From contig CACZPA010000120.1 of NCBI GenBank assembly GCA_902782895.1, positions 1 to 9,478 of the forward strand: DNA of 9,478 bases, written 5' to 3'. Made by a program: the position numbers and the translations under genes. The notes under the pieces are model-generated. The model saw only the letters and a list, made by a program, of their open reading frames with translations. It did no database searches and had not been told where the DNA came from. Below are positions 1 through 6,816 of the stretch, piece after piece (position 1 is the stretch's first letter; the number at the start of each line of letters is the position of its first letter). This DNA comes from an uncultured Eubacteriales bacterium (GTDB lineage Bacteria > Bacillota > Clostridia > Lachnospirales > Bianqueaceae).

Positions 1-236
1 GGATCCGTGATCTTGATCTTTCCAAGAGGAGAACCGATGGCGGAAAGCTTGATTCCGCGGGCGTCCAGGCGCTCTTTGACCTTCTTTGCGTCCTCTACCG
101 TATAGTCGCAAAGATTCTTCCCATCGACACCGCGCATCTCGATATGGCGGATCTTCAGGGAATCCAGGACGTTCATCTGTACATCCAGATCGGGAGAGAT
201 CTCATCAGCGAATCCAGTAAGCGTGTACTTCAACAT
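1..236 (-). CDS. Sugar phosphate isomerase/epimerase-like TIM-barrel protein, N-terminal part (cut by window edge)
   Basis: Reading on the minus strand from ATG at 236-234 gives 78 codons that run off the window. The start has an AAAGGAGGA ribosome binding site at 247-255, 10 nt upstream. The N-terminus contains GFADEISPDLDVQ near residue 8, then a segment with IEMRGVDGKN near residues 32-41 and KLSAIGSPLGKI near 64-75. This pattern is familiar from the xylose isomerase-like (AP endonuclease 2) TIM-barrel family, whose members isomerise or epimerise sugars, often beside Gfo/Idh/MocA dehydrogenases. The metal-binding residues of the family would lie in the missing part. It starts 25 nt after the unknown membrane-protein gene on the same strand, so it is probably the third gene of the apbE operon. 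Family assignment is fairly sure; the substrate is unknown. It is only distantly similar to the second TIM barrel at 5879-6766. Confidence 0.82.
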   Translation of the reverse strand, partial: MLKYTLTGFADEISPDLDVQMNVLDSLKIRHIEMRGVDGKNLCDYTVEDAKKVKERLDARGIKLSAIGSPLGKIKITD

Positions 237-261
237 AACAGGCAAATCCTCCTTTAATATA

Positions 262-756
262 TTATACCGTCCGTCCCGGCCAGTCCCGGGAGACAGCAAC
301 GATAACGTAAATGACGAGCAGCGCTTCAATCGCCACAACAATCGCGGACAATGCTGTTGTCAGCGACAGCATTCCGCCGAAAATCACCAGAAGCAGCAGA
401 ATTATCTGCGCGAGCCGAAGCGTCTGCTTACGGATCCTCGCAACAGAGCCTTTCACCGCGTCGGGCAGCGCGGCATGGAAGAGTATAAACATCCAGACGA
501 GCAATACCGCGTGGTCGGCCAGACGGATCCACCACCAGAGCATGGACCGATCGAGAACCAGGATCAGAACAGAGCCGATCAGCCCTAACCCGGACAGAAT
601 CACAGACCACACTGGCAGCACTTTCTTCCGGATCAGAAGAAGGCTGCAGATCGTGAGGAACACAAAGCCCACAACGTCCGGCAGAATATCCACAATGCCC
701 ACATTCAGCTCGAACGCGGCGAAGAGATACCCGATCACAAAACAGAACAAATCCAT
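262..756 (-). CDS. Unknown small polytopic membrane protein (164 aa) between apbE and an isomerase
   Basis: I do not recognise a named family. The 164-residue protein is almost entirely hydrophobic, with about six predicted membrane segments at roughly residues 4-20, 28-43, 49-68, 80-96, 114-133 and 134-156. Short basic stretches (RKK at 43-45, RIRK at 107-110) would set its topology. The segment VDILPD at residues 22-27 sits between the first two helices and resembles a motif I associate with small uncharacterised Firmicutes membrane proteins; that link is from memory and weak. ATG at 756-754 is preceded by GAGGTGAG with 9 nt spacing. The ribosome binding site overlaps the stop region of the upstream apbE-like gene (19-nt gap), which suggests co-transcription and perhaps coupled translation. 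No flavinylation motif (SGAT/TGAT type), heme CxxCH or enzyme motif is visible. It could be a membrane partner of the ApbE pathway, or unrelated. Confidence 0.8.
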   Translation of the reverse strand: MDLFCFVIGYLFAAFELNVGIVDILPDVVGFVFLTICSLLLIRKKVLPVWSVILSGLGLIGSVLILVLDRSMLWWWIRLADHAVLLVWMFILFHAALPDAVKGSVARIRKQTLRLAQIILLLLVIFGGMLSLTTALSAIVVAIEALLVIYVIVAVSRDWPGRTV

Positions 757-775
757 AACTAAGTCTCACCTCGCC

Positions 776-1822
776 TTAACCCGAGGAATAATCGTTATAA
801 ATGTACAGCACCCGGGCATTATACTCCGCGGCAAGCGCCCGGCCGTCCGCCTCCGGAAGCAGAAATAACGCGGTGGAAAGCATGTCCGCTGCGGCAGCGT
901 CCCGGCAGGATATCGTTATACTGTGATACCGCGTCCCCGGATACAGCGTCTTCGGATCGATAATGTGGTGATACCGCGTATCCCCGATCACGAAATACCG
1001 CTCATAATCCCCACTCGTAACAACGGAAGCATCCTTGACCTGCCATACGGTGTAGACCTGCTCCGCAGCATCCGGATCCGGGTTGCGTATCCCGACATTC
1101 CATCCGGCAAGACCCGGAGGCGTACCGATCGTCAACACATTGCCGCCGGCTGACAACAGCGCGCTGTTACAACCCGCGGCCCGCAGGGCTTCCTCGATCC
1201 TGGCGCAGACATATCCCTTGCCAAGAGCCCCCGCGTCAAGCTTGATCAGCGGATCCTTGAAAAAGACCGTCCGGTTCGCCGGATCCAGGATCACATTTGC
1301 CGGGTCCGCATGCAGCGCTGCCTCCCGCAGGGCCGCGGGGTCCGGCAGCGTCGGTATTGTATCCGGCAGCGTCGGCGCGAGGGCCGCCGGTGCACCGTCC
1401 GCTTTCCGGTTCAGCTGCTCTTGCCAGAGCCGCAGGAGCGCGCCCATCGCGATATTGACAGATCCTTTTGTTATATCAAAGGCAGCCAGTCCGTATTCCA
1501 GGAATGCATAGAGCTCATCCGGGACCGCGACCGGCTCGATGCCGGCCTGCTCATTCACCATATACAGACAGACCGTGCCCTCATGCGGCTCATAAGAATC
1601 CAGCAGGATATCATAACGGGAGAGGTATTCGCGGACAATTTCATCATAATGATTCGCGGTCGCCTCGTCCGCCGCGTATACAGTCAGAGATGAAAACGTA
1701 TCAAAATAGTCGTAATAATAATACGTATACTCTTTTCTGCTCTGACAGCCGGCTACCGCGGACAGTACCAGCAAAACCGCCAGAATCAGAACCGCTGCTT
1801 TTTTCCGGATCAGACGTCTCAC
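776..1822 (-). CDS. apbE: FAD:protein FMN transferase, ApbE-type lipoprotein
   Basis: ApbE enzymes transfer FMN from FAD to a Thr/Ser of extracytoplasmic or membrane redox proteins, using Mg2+. Seen here (348 aa, near family length): a basic N-terminus and hydrophobic stretch with lipobox VAGC at 23-26, so a lipid-anchored outer-face protein; a YFDTF segment at 39-43; the motif LDAGALGKGY at 195-204; AGGN at 225-228; SVVTSGDYERYF at 266-277; HHIIDPKT at 285-292; and D313 with T317 as the likely Mg2+ ligands. A Pro/Ala-rich insert at 141-162 holds a 21-bp tandem repeat (1341-1354 and 1362-1375) that encodes PTLPD twice. The start is uncertain. GTG at 1822-1820 is the only standard start before an in-frame stop at 1831-1829, yet it lies inside the perfect Shine-Dalgarno GGAGGTGA (1819-1826). 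CTG at 1813-1811, 5 nt beyond that site, fits ribosome geometry better. Family confidence is high; the target protein is not in this window. Confidence 0.93.
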   Translation of the reverse strand: MRRLIRKKAAVLILAVLLVLSAVAGCQSRKEYTYYYYDYFDTFSSLTVYAADEATANHYDEIVREYLSRYDILLDSYEPHEGTVCLYMVNEQAGIEPVAVPDELYAFLEYGLAAFDITKGSVNIAMGALLRLWQEQLNRKADGAPAALAPTLPDTIPTLPDPAALREAALHADPANVILDPANRTVFFKDPLIKLDAGALGKGYVCARIEEALRAAGCNSALLSAGGNVLTIGTPPGLAGWNVGIRNPDPDAAEQVYTVWQVKDASVVTSGDYERYFVIGDTRYHHIIDPKTLYPGTRYHSITISCRDAAAADMLSTALFLLPEADGRALAAEYNARVLYIYNDYSSG

Positions 1823-1859
1823 CTCCGCCTATAGCCTGCCGCTCCTGCTTCCGCCGCAC

Positions 1860-1888
1860 ATAATTTCACCATTCCTACTTTACCACAA
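1860..1888 (-). promoter_or_regulatory. Weak candidate promoter for the apbE operon
   Basis: On the minus strand TTGTGG (1888-1883) and AATTAT (1865-1860) are separated by 17 nt and would start transcription near 1853, about 30 nt before the apbE start region. The -35 matches the consensus at 3 of 6 positions and the -10 at 4 of 6, so this is only the best candidate in the gap between the upstream terminator and apbE. Confidence 0.3.
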
Positions 1889-1895
1889 GATGCCC

Positions 1896-1933
1896 AAAAA
1901 AACAACAAAAATCCCGGACATTTCTGCCCGGGA
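1896..1933 (-). terminator. Rho-independent terminator of the sugar ABC operon
   Basis: Read on the minus strand, TCCCGGGCA and TGTCCGGGA form a 9-bp stem (one G-U pair) closed by a GAAA tetraloop (1933-1912). It is followed by T5 (1911-1907) and T7 (1902-1896) with a short interruption. It lies 51 nt after the stop codon of the last permease gene and is a strong intrinsic terminator that isolates the sugar operon from apbE. Confidence 0.9.
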
Positions 1934-1984
1934 CTCTTTTAAACGGATTCTGTTAACGAATCTCTTAAGTTCTGCTGATCAGAA

Positions 1985-2917
1985 TTATCCCTTGATGGAT
2001 CCGATCATAACGCCCTTTACGAAGTACTTCTGGATGAACGGATATACAGCCAGAATCGGGAGCGTGGATACGATGATAACAGCGTACTGAACCAACTCAC
2101 GGGCCATGAACATCATGTCCGCGTCCTGGTTAGCGGAAGCGTTAACATCCGACATATTGCTGGTATCATTGATGATCAGGATCTGACGAAGGATCATCTG
2201 CAGAGGCCATTTGCTGGAGCTCTTCAGATACAGCAGAGCGTTGAACCATGCGTTCCAGTGTCCAACCGCGTAGTACAGGGTAATAACCGCGATATTCGCC
2301 TTGGTCAGCGGCAATGCTATCCGCAGGAAGATCGTGAAATCACCCGCTCCGTCAAGCTTAGCGGACTCCTCAAGGCTGTCTGGCAGAGCTGCCATCGCGG
2401 TACGGGTAATGATCAGGTTGTAGGTGCTGACGATTCCGGGGATGATCAGAGCCCAACGGCTGTCATACAGGCCAATGCCTTTAACCAGCAGGAAGGTCGG
2501 GATCATGCCGCCGCCGAAGAACATCGTGAATGTGATCAGTGCCATGATGAGGTTTCTCCACAGATATGTCTTACGGGAAAGTACATATCCGGCCATAGCC
2601 GTGAAGAATACGTTCAGCGTAGTACCGACAACAACGAGGAAAAGCGTATTCTGATAACCAACCAGAATATTCTTATTCTGCATGGTCAGTCTGTAACCCC
2701 ACAGGGTCGGCGGCTGCAGCGGAGCCCACAGGATACCGGTATGCTTCATCAGTGACAGCGGATCGGAGAGGGATGCCCACAGAACGTACAGCAGCGGGTA
2801 CAGACAGATGATAGCGACAAGTCCGAGGAAGATATGGTTAAAGGTATCGAAAAGAATACTGCCGAACGATGCTTTAATCTTATTCGCTTTATTAACGGTA
2901 ATTTTATTCTTAGCCAT
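1985..2917 (-). CDS. Sugar ABC transporter permease, LplC/YtcP type (MalG-like)
   Basis: This is the second membrane subunit of a carbohydrate importer and forms the translocation pore with the preceding permease. The 310-residue protein shows about six membrane segments (approximately 29-50, 89-112, 121-145, 156-176, 209-227, 278-296). The FFGGGMIPT segment at 133-141 is typical of LplC/YtcP-like permeases. The cytoplasmic EAA loop is at 183-192 (EESAKLDGAG), followed by the hydrophobic and proline-containing segment that docks on the ATPase. I chose ATG at 2917-2915: it follows the previous stop (2925-2923) by 5 nt and has TGGTGA just upstream. Two GTG codons at 2929 and 2926 would extend it by 3-4 residues and overlap the previous gene. 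Stop-to-start proximity implies coupled translation. It is the last gene of the operon, and the terminator follows. Substrate is not deducible from the sequence. Confidence 0.93.
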   Translation of the reverse strand: MAKNKITVNKANKIKASFGSILFDTFNHIFLGLVAIICLYPLLYVLWASLSDPLSLMKHTGILWAPLQPPTLWGYRLTMQNKNILVGYQNTLFLVVVGTTLNVFFTAMAGYVLSRKTYLWRNLIMALITFTMFFGGGMIPTFLLVKGIGLYDSRWALIIPGIVSTYNLIITRTAMAALPDSLEESAKLDGAGDFTIFLRIALPLTKANIAVITLYYAVGHWNAWFNALLYLKSSSKWPLQMILRQILIINDTSNMSDVNASANQDADMMFMARELVQYAVIIVSTLPILAVYPFIQKYFVKGVMIGSIKG

Positions 2918-2922
2918 AGCAA

Positions 2923-3873
2923 TCACCACAGACTGGTCTCGGAGACCATGGAACTGATCTTATTCGTGACAATAATCAGGAAGAAGTTGATCAGTGAGTT
3001 AAACAAGCCAACCGCAGCCGAGAAGGAGAAGTCTCCGTCCAGAATGCCTCGACGGTATACATAGGTGGAGATAACGTCCGCCGTCTCATAGGTGGCCGAG
3101 TTATACAAAAGAAGAACCTTATCGGATCCGACAGAGAACATGGATCCCATTCGGAGAATAAACAAGATAATGATGGTCGGAGCAATGCTCGGAATCGTTA
3201 CATGGAAGACCTGCGCGAAACGTCCCGCGCCGTCGATCTTCGCAGCCTCATACAGCTGCATATCGATACCGGAAATCGCTGCCAGATAAATGATGGAGTT
3301 CCAGCCCAGGGACTGCCAGATTCCGGAAATAACGTATACCGGACGGAAGTACTGAGGATACTGGAGCATCGTCTTTCTCTGTCCGCCAAAGGCTGCGACG
3401 ATATCGTTGATAACACCGTCGGAACGGGTAAAGTTAACGATGATACCGCACATAACAACCGTGGAAATGAAGTACGGCAGATAGGACAGAGTCTGAAGTG
3501 TACGCTTATACCAGGAGGTCCGGATCTCATTCAGCAGGATCGCGAAAATGATCGGTGCCGGGAATCCGAAAACAAGCGTCTCAACGGAAATCAGTAATGT
3601 GTTGCGGATCAGTCTTCCAAAATAAAAGTTATTAAAGAAGCTGATAAAGTGCCTAAGGCCGACCCACGGACTGCCGGTTACACCGTCAACCGGGTTGTAA
3701 TCGCGGAACGCGATCTGCAGACCGTACATAGGGCCGTAATGGAAAATAATGTAGAACGCAAATACGGGCAGGATCATCAGTGTCAACGCATAATTCAGCT
3801 GGAAATCTCTCTTGATGTTATGCCACCCGTATTTGGGATATCTCTTATTGACGGTTGGAGTCTTTGTACTCAT
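2923..3873 (-). CDS. Sugar ABC transporter permease, LplB/YteP type (MalF-like)
   Basis: First permease subunit of the importer, 316 aa. Membrane segments are visible at about 28-46, 90-114, 130-148, 178-201, 229-242 and 285-303. The EAA loop is at 209-217 (EAAKIDGAG), with the IP pair of the coupling helix at 227-228. The C-terminal stretch from ADVIST (265-270) through YVYRRGI is characteristic of LplB/YteP-like permeases, which in Bacillus and relatives import oligosaccharides from pectin and other plant polymers; this is a family statement, not proof of substrate here. ATG at 3873-3871 is chosen because AGGAAGTGA lies at 3890-3882, 8 nt upstream. An in-frame GTG at 3885 overlaps that ribosome binding site and is unlikely. 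It follows the binding-protein gene after a 150-nt gap that contains a very stable stem-loop, so its expression is probably set below that of the binding protein. Confidence 0.93.
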   Translation of the reverse strand: MSTKTPTVNKRYPKYGWHNIKRDFQLNYALTLMILPVFAFYIIFHYGPMYGLQIAFRDYNPVDGVTGSPWVGLRHFISFFNNFYFGRLIRNTLLISVETLVFGFPAPIIFAILLNEIRTSWYKRTLQTLSYLPYFISTVVMCGIIVNFTRSDGVINDIVAAFGGQRKTMLQYPQYFRPVYVISGIWQSLGWNSIIYLAAISGIDMQLYEAAKIDGAGRFAQVFHVTIPSIAPTIIILFILRMGSMFSVGSDKVLLLYNSATYETADVISTYVYRRGILDGDFSFSAAVGLFNSLINFFLIIVTNKISSMVSETSLW

Positions 3874-3919
3874 TTTAATTATCACTTCCTGTAATAGAGA
3901 TTGGACTTATGCGATATGA

Positions 3920-3955
3920 GACACAAGACCGGGCAGAACTGTCCGGTCTTGTGTC
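3920..3955 (-). other. Strong intercistronic stem-loop between binding-protein and permease genes
   Basis: GACACAAGACCGG (3920-3932) and its perfect complement (3943-3955) form a 13-bp stem, extendable by three inner pairs (one G-U on the plus strand) to a 4-nt loop. On the transcribed minus strand it is followed by TCTCATATCG with no T-run, so it is not a typical intrinsic terminator. Its position just after the binding-protein gene matches the mRNA-stabilising or partial-terminating hairpins known after binding-protein genes such as malE; the role here is inferred. Confidence 0.8.
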
Positions 3956-4023
3956 AGGATCTTGCCTCGTACTTCTGCAGTTACAGTTCACAAATCAAGA
4001 TCCGAGCGTTAAGTGTCTTTGAA

Positions 4024-5805
4024 TTAACGAGCGTTGTAACGTGCCAGAGCGTTCTGACGAATCTCGATTGCACGTGCAATGTTCATTCCTTCGATCGTGG
4101 ACATGTAGGTCGGGAAATCCTTCTCCAGATCCTTTGTGCCGTTGATGAAGCCAACAGACCACTCCTTAACGAAAGCTTCGATATCAGCCATAATGGAAGC
4201 AGACTCGGAACCCTCATCAGCAGTCAGGGTAATGTTCGGCAGCAGCTGGGTGTACTCTTCAGCCTGAGCTTCCCAGATAATACGCATCGCTTCCAGATCC
4301 TTGTTGATTCCGCTGAAGCGGCGAGGATTGGAACGACGGTCAGACTTCAGATAGCAGCCGTTATGCATACGGATGACACTGTTGTAAGCATCCCACATAG
4401 CATAGTTGTTGTCGGAATACAGAGGAGCATACAGAGCCTCGCCCTCTTCATTGAATCCGGTGTAGGTCGGGGTCTGAATGGCAGCGCCTTCAGGAGAGAC
4501 CGGTCCATCGGTACGACCGAAGTTCATGGTCTCATAACCGTCCTGAGTGTAACCCCAGTCAAGCCAACGGGTAGCTTCTTCCGGATGTGCGCACTTGGTG
4601 GTTACCAGTGTGAAGAATCCGCGGATCCAGTAGTTCTTATAACCCCACTTCGGAGCCTCTCCGCCTTCCTCAAGAGAAGGTGTACGAGCGCCGGTCCAGG
4701 TCTTGAAGCCATTGTTCTTCAGAACCAGTGCGTCACCGGTTCCATCCTGCCAGAAGCAGCCTGCCTTGCCGGCCAGCCAGATCGTCTTGGCGGTGGTGCC
4801 GTCCATGGAGGAGAAATCCTGATGGATGTATCCCTTGTCAAACCAGCTCTTGATCAGCGCCAGATAATCCTTATAGCGCTCATCCCAGAATCCGTACTTA
4901 ACTTCGCCGTTGTCCTGATACCAGCCCGGAGCGATTCCGAACGCTGTGATAACAGCACCGTCGGTAGAAGCATAGCCCTGGTTACCGGAGTTGTTGCCCC
5001 AGATCAGCAGCGGTGTGCATTCAGGATCCATATCCTTGAAAGCTGCGAAAGCTGCTTCCCATTCAGGAATGGAATCCGGAGCCTCGGCAATGTTGCAGGC
5101 TTCCAGATACTCGGTATTCCACTGAACACCGGTCCACGGGTTCTCGATACACGGAGTGAGATCGGTACCACCGTTAGCGGTAGAGTCAGAAGAAATCATT
5201 CCGAATCCGCGGAAGTTGCCTTCATCCGTTACGGACTCTTTACGGACATCCTCGTTCATACGGATGATCTCGGAATAAGCAGGAGCGAACTGAGCAACAA
5301 GGTCATTCATCTTCAGGAAGATGCCCTTCTTGATACCGGCGTCTTCGCCATCGGCAAAGTAGTTAACCTGCTCGATGATGTCGGAGTACTGGCCGCCTGT
5401 GATCATCAGGTTGAAGTTCTCGGACTCGGAACCAACCGGAGGATGCCAGAAATCGATCGTGACACCGGTCATCTCGGCTCTCTTCTGATAGGCAATGTTC
5501 TCGGCGTAGCTGTTGATGTAGTTCAGCGCGTTAGAGGACATCGGAACCCAGTAAGTGAAGGTCAGGTCTCCCTCGATGGGGTATTTGCCTGCAAGATCAC
5601 TCTGCTTTGTGGTGTCGGTAAACTCTTCGGTGCCTTTGTTAGCATCGGTGGTAGCGGTAGAAGCTTCGGCAGCTTTGGAAGTCTCAGCAGCTTTGGAGCT
5701 GTTTGTGTTGGTGGGGGTGGATCCGCCGCCATTGCAGCCTGCCAGAAGTCCTACTACCATTGATACCAGCAGAAGGGCTGTTACCAACTTGCGTAAAACT
5801 TTCAT
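4024..5805 (-). CDS. Extracellular carbohydrate-binding lipoprotein of ABC importer (LplA-like family)
   Basis: Solute-binding component that captures the sugar outside the cell and delivers it to the two permeases. The 593-residue product begins with a lipoprotein signal: basic start, hydrophobic core and lipobox LAGC at 21-24, with the lipid-modified Cys at 24. A Gly then Ser/Thr/Ala-rich flexible tether follows (about 25-65, including two SKAAE units). The rest has the look of a large family-1 binding protein: a FTYWVP strand soon after the tether, many Trp/Tyr/Asp residues suited to sugar stacking, and an AFVKEWSVGFINGT segment near the C-terminus. Its size, at the large end of the family, and its order before LplB- and LplC-type permeases support LplA-like assignment. 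ATG at 5805-5803 is supported by AAGGAGGA at 5812-5819. It sits 73 nt after the isomerase-like gene. The ligand is unknown; an oligosaccharide or glycoside is likely. Confidence 0.93.
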   Translation of the reverse strand: MKVLRKLVTALLLVSMVVGLLAGCNGGGSTPTNTNSSKAAETSKAAEASTATTDANKGTEEFTDTTKQSDLAGKYPIEGDLTFTYWVPMSSNALNYINSYAENIAYQKRAEMTGVTIDFWHPPVGSESENFNLMITGGQYSDIIEQVNYFADGEDAGIKKGIFLKMNDLVAQFAPAYSEIIRMNEDVRKESVTDEGNFRGFGMISSDSTANGGTDLTPCIENPWTGVQWNTEYLEACNIAEAPDSIPEWEAAFAAFKDMDPECTPLLIWGNNSGNQGYASTDGAVITAFGIAPGWYQDNGEVKYGFWDERYKDYLALIKSWFDKGYIHQDFSSMDGTTAKTIWLAGKAGCFWQDGTGDALVLKNNGFKTWTGARTPSLEEGGEAPKWGYKNYWIRGFFTLVTTKCAHPEEATRWLDWGYTQDGYETMNFGRTDGPVSPEGAAIQTPTYTGFNEEGEALYAPLYSDNNYAMWDAYNSVIRMHNGCYLKSDRRSNPRRFSGINKDLEAMRIIWEAQAEEYTQLLPNITLTADEGSESASIMADIEAFVKEWSVGFINGTKDLEKDFPTYMSTIEGMNIARAIEIRQNALARYNAR

Positions 5806-5835
5806 GATTTTTCCTCCTTAGGAATATTTTTATAC

Positions 5836-5863
5836 TTCTAATGCCCTGACAGGGCATTTAGAA
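5836..5863 (-). other. Stem-loop in the leader of the binding-protein gene
   Basis: AATGCCCT (5840-5847) and AGGGCATT (5851-5858) pair over 8 bp around a 3-nt loop. The stem extends by four more pairs (5836-5839 with 5860-5863) after a single bulged T at 5859. On the minus strand it is followed by GTATAAAAAT, not a T-run, so it is not a standard terminator. It sits 15 nt upstream of the ribosome binding site of the binding-protein gene and may protect or process the mRNA. Confidence 0.65.
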
Positions 5864-5878
5864 TCGATTAAATTCGGA

Positions 5879-6766
5879 TCAGAAGAGATCCGCAAAGCCC
5901 ATCTTCTTGATGTTCTCAGCGGAAATCCGGAGAGAATCATAAGGATCGCGTCCGTAAGTGTTGTCCTGCTCGATGAAGAAGAACTCCGCTCCGGTCTCCT
6001 TGGCGGTGTTGATGATCGCCGGGAAGTCCAGAGAGCCTTCACCGATCTCGGCAAACTGTACGATGTCGGCCATCGCGCCGAATCCCTTGCTGGGATCCAG
6101 CTGTCCGATACGGTAATCCTTCAGATGGATCAGTTTCGCACGGCTGCCGAACGCCTTGATGACCTTGACGGGATCATAGCCTCCGCGCCATACCCAGTGC
6201 ACGTCGATCTCGAAGCCAATCTTGGTGGAATTGTCGCGGATGATCTCCAGTGCTGTTTGTCCGTCGTACTTGGCAAATTCCAGATGATGGTTGTGATAGT
6301 ACAGGGAAATGCCGTCGGCCTCCAGCTTCTCGGCCATCGCGTCAGCCTTGTGCGCGAACTCGATCAGCAGCTCCTTGCTCGCGGCGTACTGCATCGGCAG
6401 CATACCGATTCTCAGATAACGGCATCCGAGCGTCTTGCAGTCGGCAACGATCTTATCGTAATCCTCTGCCAGATTCTCCATCTTGGGCATCGGAATCGGC
6501 TTGCCGTCCTTATCCAGTCTCGGCGGTCTCGGGGGAGCACCGGCCGGCATCTTGAAAGGCTCAAGGCTCGCGGTCATGGAATCTACGGTAAATCCGAAAT
6601 CCGTCATCGCGCGCTTAAACTCCGCTACATTCTCCGGGGTCATCGGGATCTGAGAAATCTCAGCAGTCTTGAATCCGATCTCGGCATACTGACGCATTGC
6701 CTCATAAACGCCAAGCTCACGGACCTTGTCTTTGATGACCATCAAAATTACACCAACTTTTGCCAT
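5879..6766 (-). CDS. Sugar phosphate isomerase/epimerase-like TIM-barrel protein, first gene of the sugar operon
   Basis: A complete 295-residue member of the xylose isomerase-like (AP endonuclease 2) TIM-barrel superfamily; such enzymes use a divalent metal to isomerise or epimerise sugars, keto-sugars or inosose-type compounds in the cytoplasm. Seen: E36 on an early strand, LYYHNHHLEF at 155-164, EIDVHWVWRGG at 186-196 (candidate ligands D188 and H190), IHLKDY at 213-218, EIGEGSLDF at 240-248 and IEQD at 265-268 with E266. D188, H214 and E266 are the most likely metal ligands. A Pro-rich, lysine-containing loop lies at 74-95. ATG at 6766-6764 has AAAGGAG at 6774-6780. As first gene before binding protein and permeases it probably acts on the imported sugar. 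An analogy is E. coli YcjR, a keto-guloside epimerase encoded near an ABC cassette; C-glycoside-cleaving enzymes also have this fold, but their usual small partner subunit is not seen. Confidence 0.88.
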   Translation of the reverse strand: MAKVGVILMVIKDKVRELGVYEAMRQYAEIGFKTAEISQIPMTPENVAEFKRAMTDFGFTVDSMTASLEPFKMPAGAPPRPPRLDKDGKPIPMPKMENLAEDYDKIVADCKTLGCRYLRIGMLPMQYAASKELLIEFAHKADAMAEKLEADGISLYYHNHHLEFAKYDGQTALEIIRDNSTKIGFEIDVHWVWRGGYDPVKVIKAFGSRAKLIHLKDYRIGQLDPSKGFGAMADIVQFAEIGEGSLDFPAIINTAKETGAEFFFIEQDNTYGRDPYDSLRISAENIKKMGFADLF

Positions 6767-6786
6767 ACAAAAACTCCTTTCACATA

Positions 6787-6816
6787 ATTATATATATCTA
6801 ATAATTAGCCTGTCTT
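6787..6816 (-). promoter_or_regulatory. Secondary candidate promoter close to the sugar operon start codon
   Basis: On the minus strand AAGACA (6816-6811) and a perfect TATAAT (6792-6787) are spaced by 18 nt. Transcription would start near 6780, leaving only the ribosome binding site as leader, so it is less convincing than the upstream promoter. The AT-rich palindrome CTAATTATTAG (6798-6808) lies between the two boxes. Confidence 0.3.

Noticed and set aside
3901..5763. A 620-codon open frame on the plus strand opposite the binding-protein gene
   Set aside because: It is fully antisense to a clear lipoprotein gene with signal peptide, ribosome binding site and family features. Its translation has no recognisable domain, and long mirror frames arise from the codon bias of such genes.
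6125..6787. A 220-codon plus-strand open frame opposite the TIM-barrel gene
   Set aside because: The minus-strand frame has ribosome binding site, operon context and family motifs; the plus-strand frame has none.
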